Assembly: GCA_018828145.1 (NCBI GenBank)
Contig: JAHJWO010000036.1
Span: forward strand, 1 to 37,531
DNA from: Alphaproteobacteria bacterium
Lineage (GTDB): Bacteria > Pseudomonadota > Alphaproteobacteria > Rhizobiales > Devosiaceae
Reading direction: 5' to 3'
DNA: 37,531 nucleotides
The notes beneath the pieces were generated by a model, which saw nothing but the letters and a program-made list of their open reading frames with translations, did no database searches and was not told the DNA's origin. Below, one piece after another: positions 1 to 8,984 of this stretch. Position 1 is the stretch's first letter; every line of letters begins with the position of its first letter. Made by a program: the position numbers and the translations under genes.

Positions 1-100
1 CATGCTGCGGCCAGGTCTCGAACCTGCGCGAGAGGCAAAGCCCGCGCCCGGCTCACCCCGCCACTGTTCGCCTGCAGGCCGCCCATGCGGAGTGATGGGG
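1..100. repeat. Dispersed ~100-bp repeat, copy A
   Basis: This stretch matches 12639-12738 base for base at roughly 85 percent by eye, in the same orientation. The best conserved part is around the shared string CACTGTTCGCCTGCAGGCC. Both copies are intergenic. On the minus strand each carries a tRNA T-arm-like GGTTCGA string next to a GC-rich stem. Copy A starts at the window edge, so its true left end is unknown. I see no coding potential. It is probably a non-autonomous dispersed repeat of this genus, which is an inference. Confidence 0.6.
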
Positions 101-204
101 AGGATTGTGCCACAGGTTTTGGGGACGGGGATAAGTGGAGGACGATCGCTGCACTCTCAAGCAAATCCGCGGTGGGTGGGGCATGAGGAGGAGTGGTGCC
201 TTAG

Positions 205-242
205 CCCCTCCCCCTTGATCCATCCCTCAAGGGGAGGGAGTG
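205..242. repeat. CCTCCCC-type palindromic intergenic repeat
   Basis: A CCCTCCCCCTTGA arm is followed about 8 bases later by TCAAGGGGAGGG, forming an imperfect hairpin. Similar units occur at 6458-6476, 12826-12850, 13945-14025 and near 14140, always between genes. This looks like a REP-like family. It sits upstream of the small lipoprotein gene at 327 and does not look like its promoter. Confidence 0.5.
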
Positions 243-326
243 CGAGGCCTGGGGCGTCGGGGAAGCCCTTCTTTTGCCGCGAAGCACAGACTGAAATGCG
301 CGGGTTGATTCCTTGGAGGACATAGA

Positions 327-530
327 ATGAAGAAATCTGCTTCTGTGGCGCTGGTCGTGGTTGCCGCGCTTTCCCTTGCCGGCTGCACCACGACCCAGCG
401 AACCATGAGCGGCGCGGCCCTGGGCGGCGCGGCCGGCGCCGTTGTTGGCGGAGCGGTCGGTGGCTACGGCGGGGCCGTCGTTGGCGCAGCGGCCGGTGGC
501 GCCGGCGGAGCGCTCCTCGCCAACCAGTAG
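327..530 (+). CDS. Small glycine-zipper lipoprotein
   Basis: This 67-residue protein has a lipoprotein signal peptide: Lys-Lys at the N-terminus, a hydrophobic stretch, then lipobox LAGC with the acylated cysteine near residue 20. The rest is almost entirely glycine, alanine and valine in GGAxGAxxGG repeats, the pattern of glycine-zipper proteins such as the YMGG/OsmB type that insert into the envelope. A strong ribosome binding site GGAGGA lies at 315-320, six bases before the ATG. It is monocistronic, and a converging terminator for pckA follows. The envelope location follows from the lipobox. The precise role is unknown; an envelope-stress role is only a guess from the family. Confidence 0.8.
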   Translation: MKKSASVALVVVAALSLAGCTTTQRTMSGAALGGAAGAVVGGAVGGYGGAVVGAAAGGAGGALLANQ

Positions 531-589
531 GATTAGCATTCGAGGCAGCGGCACCGGCGCGACGTCGTGCCGGGAGCAGCTTCGTCTAC

Positions 590-618
590 AAAAAAGGGGC
601 GCCCGGCAAGGGCGCCCC
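590..618 (-). terminator. Rho-independent terminator of pckA
   Basis: Read on the minus strand, a perfect 9-bp stem (GGGGCGCCC / GGGCGCCCC, 596-604 with 610-618) with a 5-base loop is followed by six T residues (590-595). It begins 22 bases after the pckA stop codon, so it is the natural terminator of that gene. Confidence 0.85.
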
Positions 619-640
619 GTCTCGTCTCGGGAGGAGACTG

Positions 641-2233
641 TTACTCGGCTGCCTGGGCCAGGCGCGGTCCTGGGGCGGCATTGGCGGCGTCGCCGAACTT
701 CTCGAAATTGGCGCGGAACAGGCCGGCCAGATGCAAAGCCTGCCGGTCATAGGCCTGGGCATCGGCCCAGGTGAGGCGCGGGGTCAAAAGCCTGGCTTCG
801 ACGCCGGCTACGGCCAGCGGGACTTCGAAACCGAACAGGTCGTCGGTGCGCATGGCCGCATTGTCGAGGCTGCCATCGAGCGCTGCGGTCAACAGGCACC
901 GGGTGGAGGCTATGTCGATGCGCTTGCCAGTGCCATAGCCGCCACCGGTCCAGCCGGTATTGATCAGCCAGGCCGTGGCGCCGCTGCTCGTGAGCTTGTC
1001 GGCCAGCATGTCACCATAGACGGTGGGGTGCAGCGGCATGAAGGGGGCGCCAAAGCAGGCCGAGAAGGTCGCCTGCGGCTCGGTGACACCCCTCTCGGTG
1101 CCGGCCACCTTGGCGGTATAGCCCGAGAGGAAATGGTAGACCGCCTGTTCCGGCGTCAGCCGGGCCACGGGCGGCAGCACGCCGAAAGCATCGGCGGTGA
1201 GGAACACCACCGTTTTGGGCGTGCCGCCCACGCTGCCCCTGGCAATGGCCGGCAGCACATGGATGGGATAGGCGGCGCGGGTATTTTCGGTCAGCGACAC
1301 GTCATCGAACACCGGCACTTTGGCGTCGTCGAGCACGACATTTTCCAGCACCGTGGCAAAACGCCTGGTCGCCGTGAAGATTTCCGGCTCCGCCTTGGGA
1401 TTGAGATTGATGGTCTTGGCGTAGCAGCCGCCTTCGAGGTTGAAGACGCCGTCCGCGCTCCAGCCATGCTCGTCGTCGCCGATCAGCGGGCGGTTGGGGT
1501 CATTGGACAGCGTGGTCTTGCCGGTCCCCGAGAGGCCGAAGAACAGCGCGGCTTCGCCATCCTTGCCCAGATTGGCCGAGCAATGCATGGGCAGCACGCC
1601 CTGGCGCGGCGCATGGAAATTGAACAGCGAGAACACGCTCTTCTTGATCTCGCCGGCATAGGACGTGCCGGCAATGATCACCACATTGCGGCTCATATCG
1701 AGCGCGATCACCGTATCGGTGCGGCTGCCATGGCGGGCCGGATCGGCCCTGAAATGGGGCACATGCACAATGGTGACCGGGGTCGGATTGCTGCCGGTTT
1801 CGACCATTTCGCCGGGGCGGATCAGCAGGTTGCGAATGAACAGGGCATGCCAGGCGCTGGGGGTCAGCACGGTGACGCCATATTGGTGGCGCGGATCGGC
1901 GCCAGCCAGGAGATCCTGCCGGAACAGGCCGTGCCCGCCCATGGCAGCTATGGCGTCGGCCAGCAGCAGGTCGAACTGGGCCGGGCTCATGGCGCCCGAA
2001 TTGTCCCACCACACGGTGGTATCGGTCAGCCCGTCGCGCACGATGAACTTGTCCTTGGGCGAGCGGCCGGTAAAGGCGCCGGTGCGCACCGACACGGCGC
2101 CATCGGCGGTCAGCTCGGATTCCTCACCCTGCAGCGATCGTGCAACCAGCACTGGCGCGATATCGTTGAGCGACACCGAGCCGGCCCGGGCGGCAATCGT
2201 GCTCCTCAGCGCTTCGTGGTCGAACAGGGTCAT
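641..2233 (-). CDS. pckA: Phosphoenolpyruvate carboxykinase (ATP)
   Basis: PckA converts oxaloacetate plus ATP to phosphoenolpyruvate and CO2, the first committed step of gluconeogenesis from TCA intermediates, in the cytosol. The product is 530 residues, the usual length for the ATP-dependent family. The PEPCK P-loop GLSGTGKT lies at residues 233-240 (Lys239), followed by the kinase-2/metal segment IGDDEHGW, and a substrate-binding RSPKDKF motif is near the N-terminus. I chose ATG 2233 ([10 protein letters not shown]), preceded by a purine-rich stretch. An in-frame start at 2275 would add 14 residues that do not look like the family. It is divergent from chvI. In rhizobia pckA neighbours chvI-chvG and is under ChvI-linked control in some species; that control here is inference. 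Confidence 0.96.
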   Translation of the reverse strand: MTLFDHEALRSTIAARAGSVSLNDIAPVLVARSLQGEESELTADGAVSVRTGAFTGRSPKDKFIVRDGLTDTTVWWDNSGAMSPAQFDLLLADAIAAMGGHGLFRQDLLAGADPRHQYGVTVLTPSAWHALFIRNLLIRPGEMVETGSNPTPVTIVHVPHFRADPARHGSRTDTVIALDMSRNVVIIAGTSYAGEIKKSVFSLFNFHAPRQGVLPMHCSANLGKDGEAALFFGLSGTGKTTLSNDPNRPLIGDDEHGWSADGVFNLEGGCYAKTINLNPKAEPEIFTATRRFATVLENVVLDDAKVPVFDDVSLTENTRAAYPIHVLPAIARGSVGGTPKTVVFLTADAFGVLPPVARLTPEQAVYHFLSGYTAKVAGTERGVTEPQATFSACFGAPFMPLHPTVYGDMLADKLTSSGATAWLINTGWTGGGYGTGKRIDIASTRCLLTAALDGSLDNAAMRTDDLFGFEVPLAVAGVEARLLTPRLTWADAQAYDRQALHLAGLFRANFEKFGDAANAAPGPRLAQAAE

Positions 2234-2410
2234 CTCGTCTCGCTCCGTCGCTCGCGGCAAGGTCGCCGCCTGCATGAAGCTGAAAATACGGGGTCAAGGT
2301 GTGCTACAACCATCCCGAAATCGGTCGTAAGACTGAAGTTGCATCGCGTCCAAACATCGCACCGGACCGCATGCTGCCCTTGGCCGCGCCTTATTTAATG
2401 CGTATTTGTC

Positions 2411-2455
2411 GCCTGCAAGCATGCATCCGGCCAATAGTGCCGCATGTTTGCAAGC
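2411..2455. promoter_or_regulatory. Inverted repeat in the pckA-chvI divergent region
   Basis: GCCTGCAAGCATGC (2411-2424) and GCATGTTTGCAAGC (2442-2455) are inverted repeats matching at 12 of 14 positions, separated by 17 bases and ending 22 bases before the chvI start. It could be an operator for a dimeric regulator, perhaps ChvI itself, or a hairpin in the chvI leader. The sequence shows the symmetry only; the function is inferred. Confidence 0.4.
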
Positions 2456-2477
2456 GTCCGAACAAGAAAGGCAGCTC

Positions 2478-3188
2478 ATGCCAAAGATCGCCCTGGTAGA
2501 TGACGACCGCAATATTCTGACCTCCGTCTCGCTGACGCTGGAGGCTGAGGGATATCAGGTCGCTACCTATACCGACGGTGCCTCGGGCCTCGAGGGCCTG
2601 ACGACGGATAAGCCGGACCTGGCTATCCTCGACATCAAGATGCCGCGCATGGACGGCATGGAACTGCTGCGCCGCCTGCGCCAGAAATCCGATGTGCCGG
2701 TGATCTTCCTCACCTCCAAGGACGAGGAAATCGACGAACTTTTCGGGCTCAAGATGGGCGCCGACGACTTCATCACCAAGCCTTTCAGCCAGCGGCTGCT
2801 GGTCGAGCGCGTCAAGGCCATCCTGCGCCGCTCCGCGCCGCGCGATCCCTCCACGCCTCCCGGCACCCAGGAAGTGGGCGCCAAGGCACTGATCGAGCGC
2901 GGCGCGCTGGTCATGGACGAAGAGCGCCACACCTGCACCTGGAAGGGGCAGCGCGTGACGCTGACCGTCACCGAATTCCTCATCCTCCAGGCACTGGCGC
3001 TGCGGCCGGGCGTGGTCAAGTCGCGCAATGCGCTGATGGACGCCGCCTATGACGACCAGGTCTATGTCGACGACCGCACCATCGACAGCCACATCAAGCG
3101 GCTGCGCAAGAAGTTCAAGGCAACCGACGACGACTTCGAAATGATCGAGACGCTGTATGGCGTCGGCTATCGCTTCAAGGAGCAATAG
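2478..3188 (+). CDS. chvI: Two-component response regulator ChvI
   Basis: This is an OmpR/PhoB-family response regulator of 236 residues. The receiver domain (1-~120) has acidic pocket residues DDD near 9-11, phospho-acceptor Asp52 in LAILDIKMP, and the conserved Thr and Lys in FLTSK and ITKPFS. A winged-helix DNA-binding domain (~145-235) ends in the typical YGVGYRFKE. The ATG at 2478 was chosen because it gives [10 protein letters not shown], with an AAGGCAG ribosome binding site; upstream in-frame starts would add unrelated residues. chvG follows after 8 bases. ChvI works with ChvG, controlled by the periplasmic inhibitor ExoR in rhizobia, and regulates envelope, acid-stress and exopolysaccharide genes. 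ExoR is not in this window. Confidence 0.95.
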   Translation: MPKIALVDDDRNILTSVSLTLEAEGYQVATYTDGASGLEGLTTDKPDLAILDIKMPRMDGMELLRRLRQKSDVPVIFLTSKDEEIDELFGLKMGADDFITKPFSQRLLVERVKAILRRSAPRDPSTPPGTQEVGAKALIERGALVMDEERHTCTWKGQRVTLTVTEFLILQALALRPGVVKSRNALMDAAYDDQVYVDDRTIDSHIKRLRKKFKATDDDFEMIETLYGVGYRFKEQ

Positions 3189-3196
3189 GCACCAAA

Positions 3197-5008
3197 GTGG
3201 CCATCCTCGATCCGGATCTGCATGACAAGCCCGACGCGTCGTCCGAGTGGCGTGCGCCGGGGCCGGACGAGCCTGCGCCCAAGCCTGAGCGGCAGTCCGC
3301 CGCCAACCGGTGGCGGCTGGTGCTGGCGCCGGCCTATAAGGTCAGCAGCGCTATTGGCCGCTTTCTCAACTTCACCATCTTTTCCAGCCTCACCCAGCGC
3401 ATCATCGTGCTCAACCTGGCGGGCCTTTTGGTGCTGGTGGTGGGCATTCTCTATCTCAACCAGTGGCGCGCCGGGCTGATCGACGCCCGCGTGCAGTCGC
3501 TGCGCGTGCAGGGCGAGATCATCGCCGCCGCCATCGCCGCCTCGGCCACCGCCGACAGCGACGTGATCTCGGTCAATCCCGACCGGCTGCTGCAATTGCA
3601 GGGCGACGGCACGGTGTCCTCGCTCTCCTATTTCGATCCGAGCCTGGAATTCCCCATCAGCCCCGAGCGGGTGGCGCCGCTGCTGCGCAACCTCATCACC
3701 CCGACCCGCACCCGCGCCCGCATCTACGACCAGGGCGGGCTGATGATCCTCGACAGCGACAATATCTATGCGCGCGGCGAGGTGATCCGGCAGGTCATCG
3801 AGACCAAGGGCAACGACTTCTTCCTGTGGGACTGGTGGAATGCCGTGCTGAGCTGGGTGCCGGGCGACAATTTCCCCAAATACCAGGAATATGGCATCAA
3901 CGAAGGCAGCCGCTATCCCGAGGTCGCCTCGGCTTTGGCCGGCGCTCCGGCCGATTTCGTGCGCGTCGATGCGCAGAACCAGCTGGTCGTTTCGGTGGCC
4001 GTGCCGGTGCAGCGCCTGCGTGCCGTGGTGGGGGCGATCCTGCTGTCGACCGCGCCGGGCGATATCGACTCCATCGTGGCGCAGGAGCGCTGGAGCATCC
4101 TGCGCATCGCCATGATCGCCGCAGGCGTGCAGATCGTGCTCTCACTGCTGATGGCCGGCACCATTGCCGGGCCGATGCGGCGGCTGTCCGAGGCTGCCGA
4201 GCGGGTGCAGACCGCCGGCAATGCCCGCGCCGAAATCCCCGACTTCACCGACCGGCCCGACGAGATCGGGCATCTCAGCGGGGCGCTGCGCCGCATGACC
4301 GATGCGCTCTACAACCGCATCGAGGCCATCGAACGCTTTGCCGCCGACGTGGCCCATGAGCTCAAGAACCCGCTGACCTCGCTGCGCAGCGCCGTGGAAA
4401 CGCTGCCCCTGGCCAAGCGCGCCGAGGACCGCGAGCGGCTCAACGCCATCATCCAGCATGACGTCAAGCGCCTCGACCGGCTGATCACCGACATTTCCAG
4501 CGCCAGCCGGCTCGACGCGGAGCTGGCGCGCGAGGGCTCCGAGCGGGTCGATGTGGAAAAGCTGGCCGAGGCCATGGTCTCGATCCAGAAGGACATGGCG
4601 CTGGGGCGCGGCATCACCGTGGTCATGGACAAGCGCGTCGGCAAGGGCGCGGCCGTGATCAACGGGCATGAAAGCCGGCTGGCCCAGGTCTTTGCCAACC
4701 TGATCGACAATGCGGTTTCCTTCTCGCCCGAGGGCGGGGTGGTGCGCGTGGCCCTGGTCACCGATCCCGAGCAGATCACCGTGACCGTGACCGACGAGGG
4801 GCGCGGCATTACCGGCGACTTCGGCAAGATCTTCCAGCGCTTTTATACCGACCGCCCCGATACCGAGAGCTTCGGCGATCATTCGGGGCTGGGCCTGTCG
4901 ATTTCCAAGCAGATCGTGGAAGCCCACAAGGGCACGATCCGCGCACGCAATCGCGAGGATCGCTCCGGCGCGGTGTTCACGGTTGTGTTGCCCCGCGCCC
5001 GCAAATAG
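3197..5008 (+). CDS. chvG: Sensor histidine kinase ChvG
   Basis: This is an inner-membrane sensor kinase of 603 residues starting at GTG. A cytoplasmic N-terminal tail precedes a first membrane segment near residues 72-92 (LNLAGLLVLVVGILYL). A periplasmic sensor domain runs to about 298, followed by a second membrane segment ending in GTIAGPM, then a HAMP domain. The HisKA H-box is AHELKNPLTS with His387. The ATPase domain has the N box NLIDNAVSF, DEGRGI and GLGLS. Length and domain order match ChvG/ExoS of rhizobia. It forms an operon with chvI upstream and hprK only 9 bases downstream, linking envelope sensing with the regulatory PTS, a conserved alphaproteobacterial arrangement. Confidence 0.95.
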   Translation: MAILDPDLHDKPDASSEWRAPGPDEPAPKPERQSAANRWRLVLAPAYKVSSAIGRFLNFTIFSSLTQRIIVLNLAGLLVLVVGILYLNQWRAGLIDARVQSLRVQGEIIAAAIAASATADSDVISVNPDRLLQLQGDGTVSSLSYFDPSLEFPISPERVAPLLRNLITPTRTRARIYDQGGLMILDSDNIYARGEVIRQVIETKGNDFFLWDWWNAVLSWVPGDNFPKYQEYGINEGSRYPEVASALAGAPADFVRVDAQNQLVVSVAVPVQRLRAVVGAILLSTAPGDIDSIVAQERWSILRIAMIAAGVQIVLSLLMAGTIAGPMRRLSEAAERVQTAGNARAEIPDFTDRPDEIGHLSGALRRMTDALYNRIEAIERFAADVAHELKNPLTSLRSAVETLPLAKRAEDRERLNAIIQHDVKRLDRLITDISSASRLDAELAREGSERVDVEKLAEAMVSIQKDMALGRGITVVMDKRVGKGAAVINGHESRLAQVFANLIDNAVSFSPEGGVVRVALVTDPEQITVTVTDEGRGITGDFGKIFQRFYTDRPDTESFGDHSGLGLSISKQIVEAHKGTIRARNREDRSGAVFTVVLPRARK

Positions 5009-5017
5009 ACTGGCGCC

Positions 5018-5488
5018 ATGAACAAACCCACCAATGTGCACGGCACGGGGCTGCTCCTGGGGTCCACCGGCCTGCTGTTGCGCGGCCAGTCAGGGGCCGG
5101 CAAGTCGGTCCTTGCCCTGTCCCTGCTCGACCGCTGGGAGGGCCGCGGCCTGCCGGCTTTTCTCGTCTCCGATGATCGTGTCGACCTGGTGCAGACCGGG
5201 CGCGATCTCAGCATGCGGGCGCCCGAGAGCCTAGCCGGCCTCATCGAGTTGCGCGGGCGCGGCATCATCCGGCGGCCGCACAAGAGCCTCGTGACGCTCC
5301 ATCTGGTGATCGACCTGGTCCCTGACCTGGTGCGCATGCTCGAGGAAGACGCCATGGTGACCGAGATCGCCGGGACCAGGCTCGCCCGCGCCCCCGTGCC
5401 CTATGGCGATGTCATCAGCCTTGGCCATCAGGTCCTGCTGGTGGTCGAAGCCATCGCGGCGCTCGCAGCCGAGACGGCCGCGCCGTGA
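5018..5488 (+). CDS. hprK: HPr kinase/phosphorylase, short alphaproteobacterial form
   Basis: HprK phosphorylates HPr on its regulatory serine and can reverse the reaction. The protein is 156 residues, about half the length of the Bacillus enzyme: it keeps only the catalytic domain, as usual in alphaproteobacteria. The Walker A motif GQSGAGKS is at residues 23-30 with Lys29. The HprK signature region follows as ELRGRGIIRRP. The operon continues from chvG (9-base gap). Its substrate HPr is encoded 0.6 kb downstream with Ser55 in the matching target context. The 178 bases after the stop hold no gene that I recognise. Confidence 0.93.
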   Translation: MNKPTNVHGTGLLLGSTGLLLRGQSGAGKSVLALSLLDRWEGRGLPAFLVSDDRVDLVQTGRDLSMRAPESLAGLIELRGRGIIRRPHKSLVTLHLVIDLVPDLVRMLEEDAMVTEIAGTRLARAPVPYGDVISLGHQVLLVVEAIAALAAETAAP

Positions 5489-5666
5489 CAAAATACCACT
5501 TGAATCCCGTGCCATCCGAGCCGAAACTGAATCATGCTCGTCCTGCTGGGCCGGGTTCGGGTTTGCGTGGCGCCTGTTTCGAGCGTCATGTGGACAGGGG
5601 GCAGAATTTACTGGAATGCCGTGAGCGCCATGTCATTGGTGTGATCCGGCAGGCTGGGGACGTTGC

Positions 5667-6068
5667 ATGATTGGTCTGGTTCTGGTGACGCACGGTGCGC
5701 TTGCCAACGAATTCAAGTCGGCTCTCGAGCATGTCGTGGGGCCGCAGGACTTCTGCGAAACCATCGCGATCGGTCCCGACGACAATATGGAAAACCGGCG
5801 CAACGACATCCTTGCGGCGGTCGATCGGGCCGATGACGGCTCCGGTGTCATCATTCTCACCGACATGTTCGGCGGCACCCCATCCAATCTCGCCATTTCC
5901 GTCATGCAGAACCGGGTGGTTGAAGTGATCGCCGGGGTCAACCTGCCCATGCTGGTCAAGCTCGGCCGCGTGCGGGGCGACATGGCCATCAAGGATGCGG
6001 TGAACCTGGCCCAGGAAGCGGGCCGCAAATATATCACCGTCGCCAATTCCATCCTCGGAGCGACCTAG
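5667..6068 (+). CDS. PTS EIIA component, mannose type (regulatory EIIA-Man)
   Basis: This 133-residue cytosolic protein has the EIIA-Man fold. The phosphorylation site is His9 in LVTHGALA, and the central LTDMFGGTPSNLA is a hallmark of the family. No EIIB, EIIC or EIID genes are nearby, so it is not a sugar transporter component. In Hyphomicrobiales this protein acts with EI-Ntr, HPr and HprK in a regulatory phosphorelay; rhizobial names include manX and ptsM. A GGGGA ribosome binding site precedes the ATG. HPr starts 29 bases downstream. Confidence 0.92.
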   Translation: MIGLVLVTHGALANEFKSALEHVVGPQDFCETIAIGPDDNMENRRNDILAAVDRADDGSGVIILTDMFGGTPSNLAISVMQNRVVEVIAGVNLPMLVKLGRVRGDMAIKDAVNLAQEAGRKYITVANSILGAT

Positions 6069-6097
6069 ATGGCCCCTGCCTGCCGGAGAGCGCTCTG

Positions 6098-6409
6098 ATG
6101 GACGGGGCTGCCGGCGGCAGCCGGGCGGTCGCGCAACAGCTGACCATCGTCAACCGCAAGGGCCTGCATGCCCGTGCCTCGGCCCGCTTCGTGCGCACGG
6201 CCGAATGCTTCGACGCCTCGATCAACGTCATCAAGGATGGCACGTCGGTCAACGGCAATTCCATCATGGGCCTGATGATGCTGGGCGCCGGCCCGGGCAG
6301 CACCATCCTGGTCCAGGCCAGCGGCAAACAGGCCCGCGAGGCCCTGGAAGCCATTGTTGAGCTGGTGAATAACGGCTTTGACGAGGATAGCGACGGGGCG
6401 GTCGAGTAG
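6098..6409 (+). CDS. HPr phosphocarrier protein
   Basis: HPr carries phosphate from EI-Ntr to EIIA proteins. It has 103 residues, slightly long because of an N-terminal extension of about 10 residues. The active-site histidine is His24 in KGLHARAS. The regulatory serine is Ser55 in the GNSIMGLM context, the target of HprK two genes upstream; both phosphorylation sites are intact. It is the last gene of the chvI-chvG-hprK-EIIA-HPr cluster and is followed by a palindromic repeat at 6458-6476. Names used are ptsH and npr. Confidence 0.94.
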   Translation: MDGAAGGSRAVAQQLTIVNRKGLHARASARFVRTAECFDASINVIKDGTSVNGNSIMGLMMLGAGPGSTILVQASGKQAREALEAIVELVNNGFDEDSDGAVE

Positions 6410-6457
6410 GGCGCGAATTCAGTCGCCTGGAGACCAGTGGCCATCACCGCCTCACAC

Positions 6458-6476
6458 CCTCCCCACAATGGGGAGG
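6458..6476. repeat. CCTCCCCA palindrome after HPr
   Basis: A perfect 8-bp stem, CCTCCCCA and TGGGGAGG, has a CAA loop and is followed by a GGCCGG-rich tail. There is no T-tract, so it is more likely a member of the CCTCCCC dispersed repeat family than a classical terminator, although it could slow or end transcription after HPr. Confidence 0.5.
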
Positions 6477-6576
6477 TAGACCCGGCCGGTGGGTGAGGGC
6501 GGATTGCATCATCCCTCAGCCATTGCGGAACGCTCTGGCTTCTCTCACATTGACTGGCGGGAACCTGGAGAAGCGC

Positions 6577-7080
6577 ATGCGGCGGATTGTTGCCGGAATT
6601 GGCGGACTGAGCCTCGCTGTCGTCCTCAGTCAATTTCCTGAATATGCCCAGCAATATACCCAGCGCCTCGGTGGGGCGGTCGATGAGTTGCGCGTCATCA
6701 CCGAGGATTTCGACCGCGCGGCGGCGGCCGGCGGGCTCGACCGGCCAACGGCGCTGGCGCGCTACAATGCGTCCAATGACGATTTTCTGGCCGGCCGCGG
6801 CACCTCGATGACCGCCACCTTCCAGCGCTACGACAATCTCAGTGCCACGCTGGCCCGCATCGAGGGCGCCGGCGCCGTGGAACGGCTGCAGTCCCTGCCC
6901 GCCTATCTCGATACCGATATCGGCCAGCGCACGCTGGAGAATTACCGACCGGCCGTGCCCGTCACCATGGAGGGCATTCTCTATGCCGGCGGCGGTTTCA
7001 TCCTGGGCTATCTCATGCTGTCGGGTCTGTGGCGCTTTGCTAGCATGCCATTCCGGCGCCGCTATCCCGCCTATCGGTAG
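6577..7080 (+). CDS. DUF2937 family membrane protein
   Basis: This 167-residue protein has a hydrophobic N-terminus ([20 protein letters not shown]) and a second membrane segment near the C-terminus ([22 protein letters not shown]). Between them is a mostly helical region of about 100 residues, probably periplasmic. This two-segment plan with [20 protein letters not shown] fits DUF2937. The start at 6577 is supported by CTGGAG six bases before the ATG; earlier in-frame starts would translate the upstream palindrome. Function is unknown. It is probably its own transcription unit between the PTS cluster and ahcY. Confidence 0.75.
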   Translation: MRRIVAGIGGLSLAVVLSQFPEYAQQYTQRLGGAVDELRVITEDFDRAAAAGGLDRPTALARYNASNDDFLAGRGTSMTATFQRYDNLSATLARIEGAGAVERLQSLPAYLDTDIGQRTLENYRPAVPVTMEGILYAGGGFILGYLMLSGLWRFASMPFRRRYPAYR

Positions 7081-7084
7081 TCAG

Positions 7085-7104
7085 ATATAAACATTTCTTT
7101 ATGT
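7085..7104. promoter_or_regulatory. Probable SahR-type operator upstream of ahcY
   Basis: ATATAAA (7085-7091) and TTTATGT (7098-7104) form an inverted repeat with a 6-base spacer, 71 bases before the ahcY start. An AT-rich ATAAA/TTTAT palindrome ahead of ahcY, metH or metF is the type of site assigned to the ArsR-family regulator SahR in proteobacteria, which responds to S-adenosylhomocysteine. The symmetry is seen; the regulator is inferred and no sahR gene is in the window. Confidence 0.45.
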
Positions 7105-7175
7105 CTCCGGTTGATCCGGATCGCGCCCTTGCGTATAGCAGGGGCAACGATCCTCATTGCGCCCGGAGCTCAACC

Positions 7176-8576
<1,401 letters not shown>

Positions 8577-8598
8577 GTTCGGCTCCTGTTTACATCCC

Positions 8599-8630
8599 GC
8601 CCGCGGCCTAGGCCGCGGGCGTTCTTGTTT
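8599..8630 (+). terminator. Rho-independent terminator of ahcY
   Basis: GCCCGCGGCC (8599-8608) pairs perfectly with GGCCGCGGGC (8611-8620) and is followed by the T-rich GTTCTTGTTT. It lies 22 bases after the ahcY stop codon. Confidence 0.8.
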
Positions 8631-8788
8631 GCATGCCTTGGCTGGGGGTCATTGGCCCTGATCTGAGCACTCCCCGTGGTCGTCGGCAGCGTCGCACCAC
8701 TTGAGCGATTTGCCACGAAGCGGCCGGTTCTGAGGGTTCCTGCTTCGTTCTGCGTCAAGGGCCGATATGCCTGCTTGCCCGCAATAGG

Positions 8789-8897
8789 GATTCATTAAGA
8801 CTCTTTTAGGCGATTCCCCGGGCCGGTATGGTCAAGGTGATTCGGGTGCTGGGGGACATGCAACCGGTTTGGAGATGGCTGGATTCCTTTGGGACTC
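8789..8897. promoter_or_regulatory. Cluster of six GANTC (CcrM) sites upstream of divL
   Basis: GANTC occurs at 8789, 8799, 8812, 8839, 8882 and 8893, six times in 109 bases, with a seventh at 9016 inside divL. A GC-rich sequence should hold about one per 300 bases. In alphaproteobacteria GANTC is methylated by CcrM, and clustered sites in promoters of cell-cycle genes are read by GcrA. The rest of the 408-base gap between ahcY and divL shows no gene. Regulation of divL by methylation is inferred. Confidence 0.6.
8795..8809 (+). promoter_or_regulatory. CtrA-like box (TTAA-N7-TTAG) upstream of divL
   Basis: TTAA at 8795-8798 and TTAG at 8806-8809 are separated by exactly seven bases, one mismatch from the CtrA consensus TTAA-N7-TTAA. 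A GACTC methylation site lies inside the spacer. Binding is inferred from the consensus. Confidence 0.35.
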
Positions 8898-8930
8898 CGC
8901 GTTTGGCCACTTCGCTCAAGTGCAGGCGTA

Positions 8931-8950
8931 CCGGTTCTTTTGCGAACCGG
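8931..8950 (+). other. Stem-loop in the divL leader
   Basis: CCGGTTC (8931-8937) and GAACCGG (8944-8950) form a perfect 7-bp stem with a TTTTGC loop, 34 bases before the divL start. No T-tract follows, so it is not a terminator. It may be a leader structure or a protein-binding palindrome. Confidence 0.35.
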
Positions 8951-8984
8951 GCTGGCAACGATAAACAGACCTAGAGGGCAGCGC

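Noticed and set aside
731..2398. Long open frame of 555 codons on the plus strand opposite pckA
   Set aside because: It lies antisense to a clear pckA gene, has a His/Arg/Gly-rich composition typical of antisense frames in GC-rich DNA, and shows no domain.
7081..7175. SAH riboswitch before ahcY
   Set aside because: The leader is only about 95 bases and shows no GC-rich conserved stems of that class; the AT-rich palindrome fits a protein operator better.
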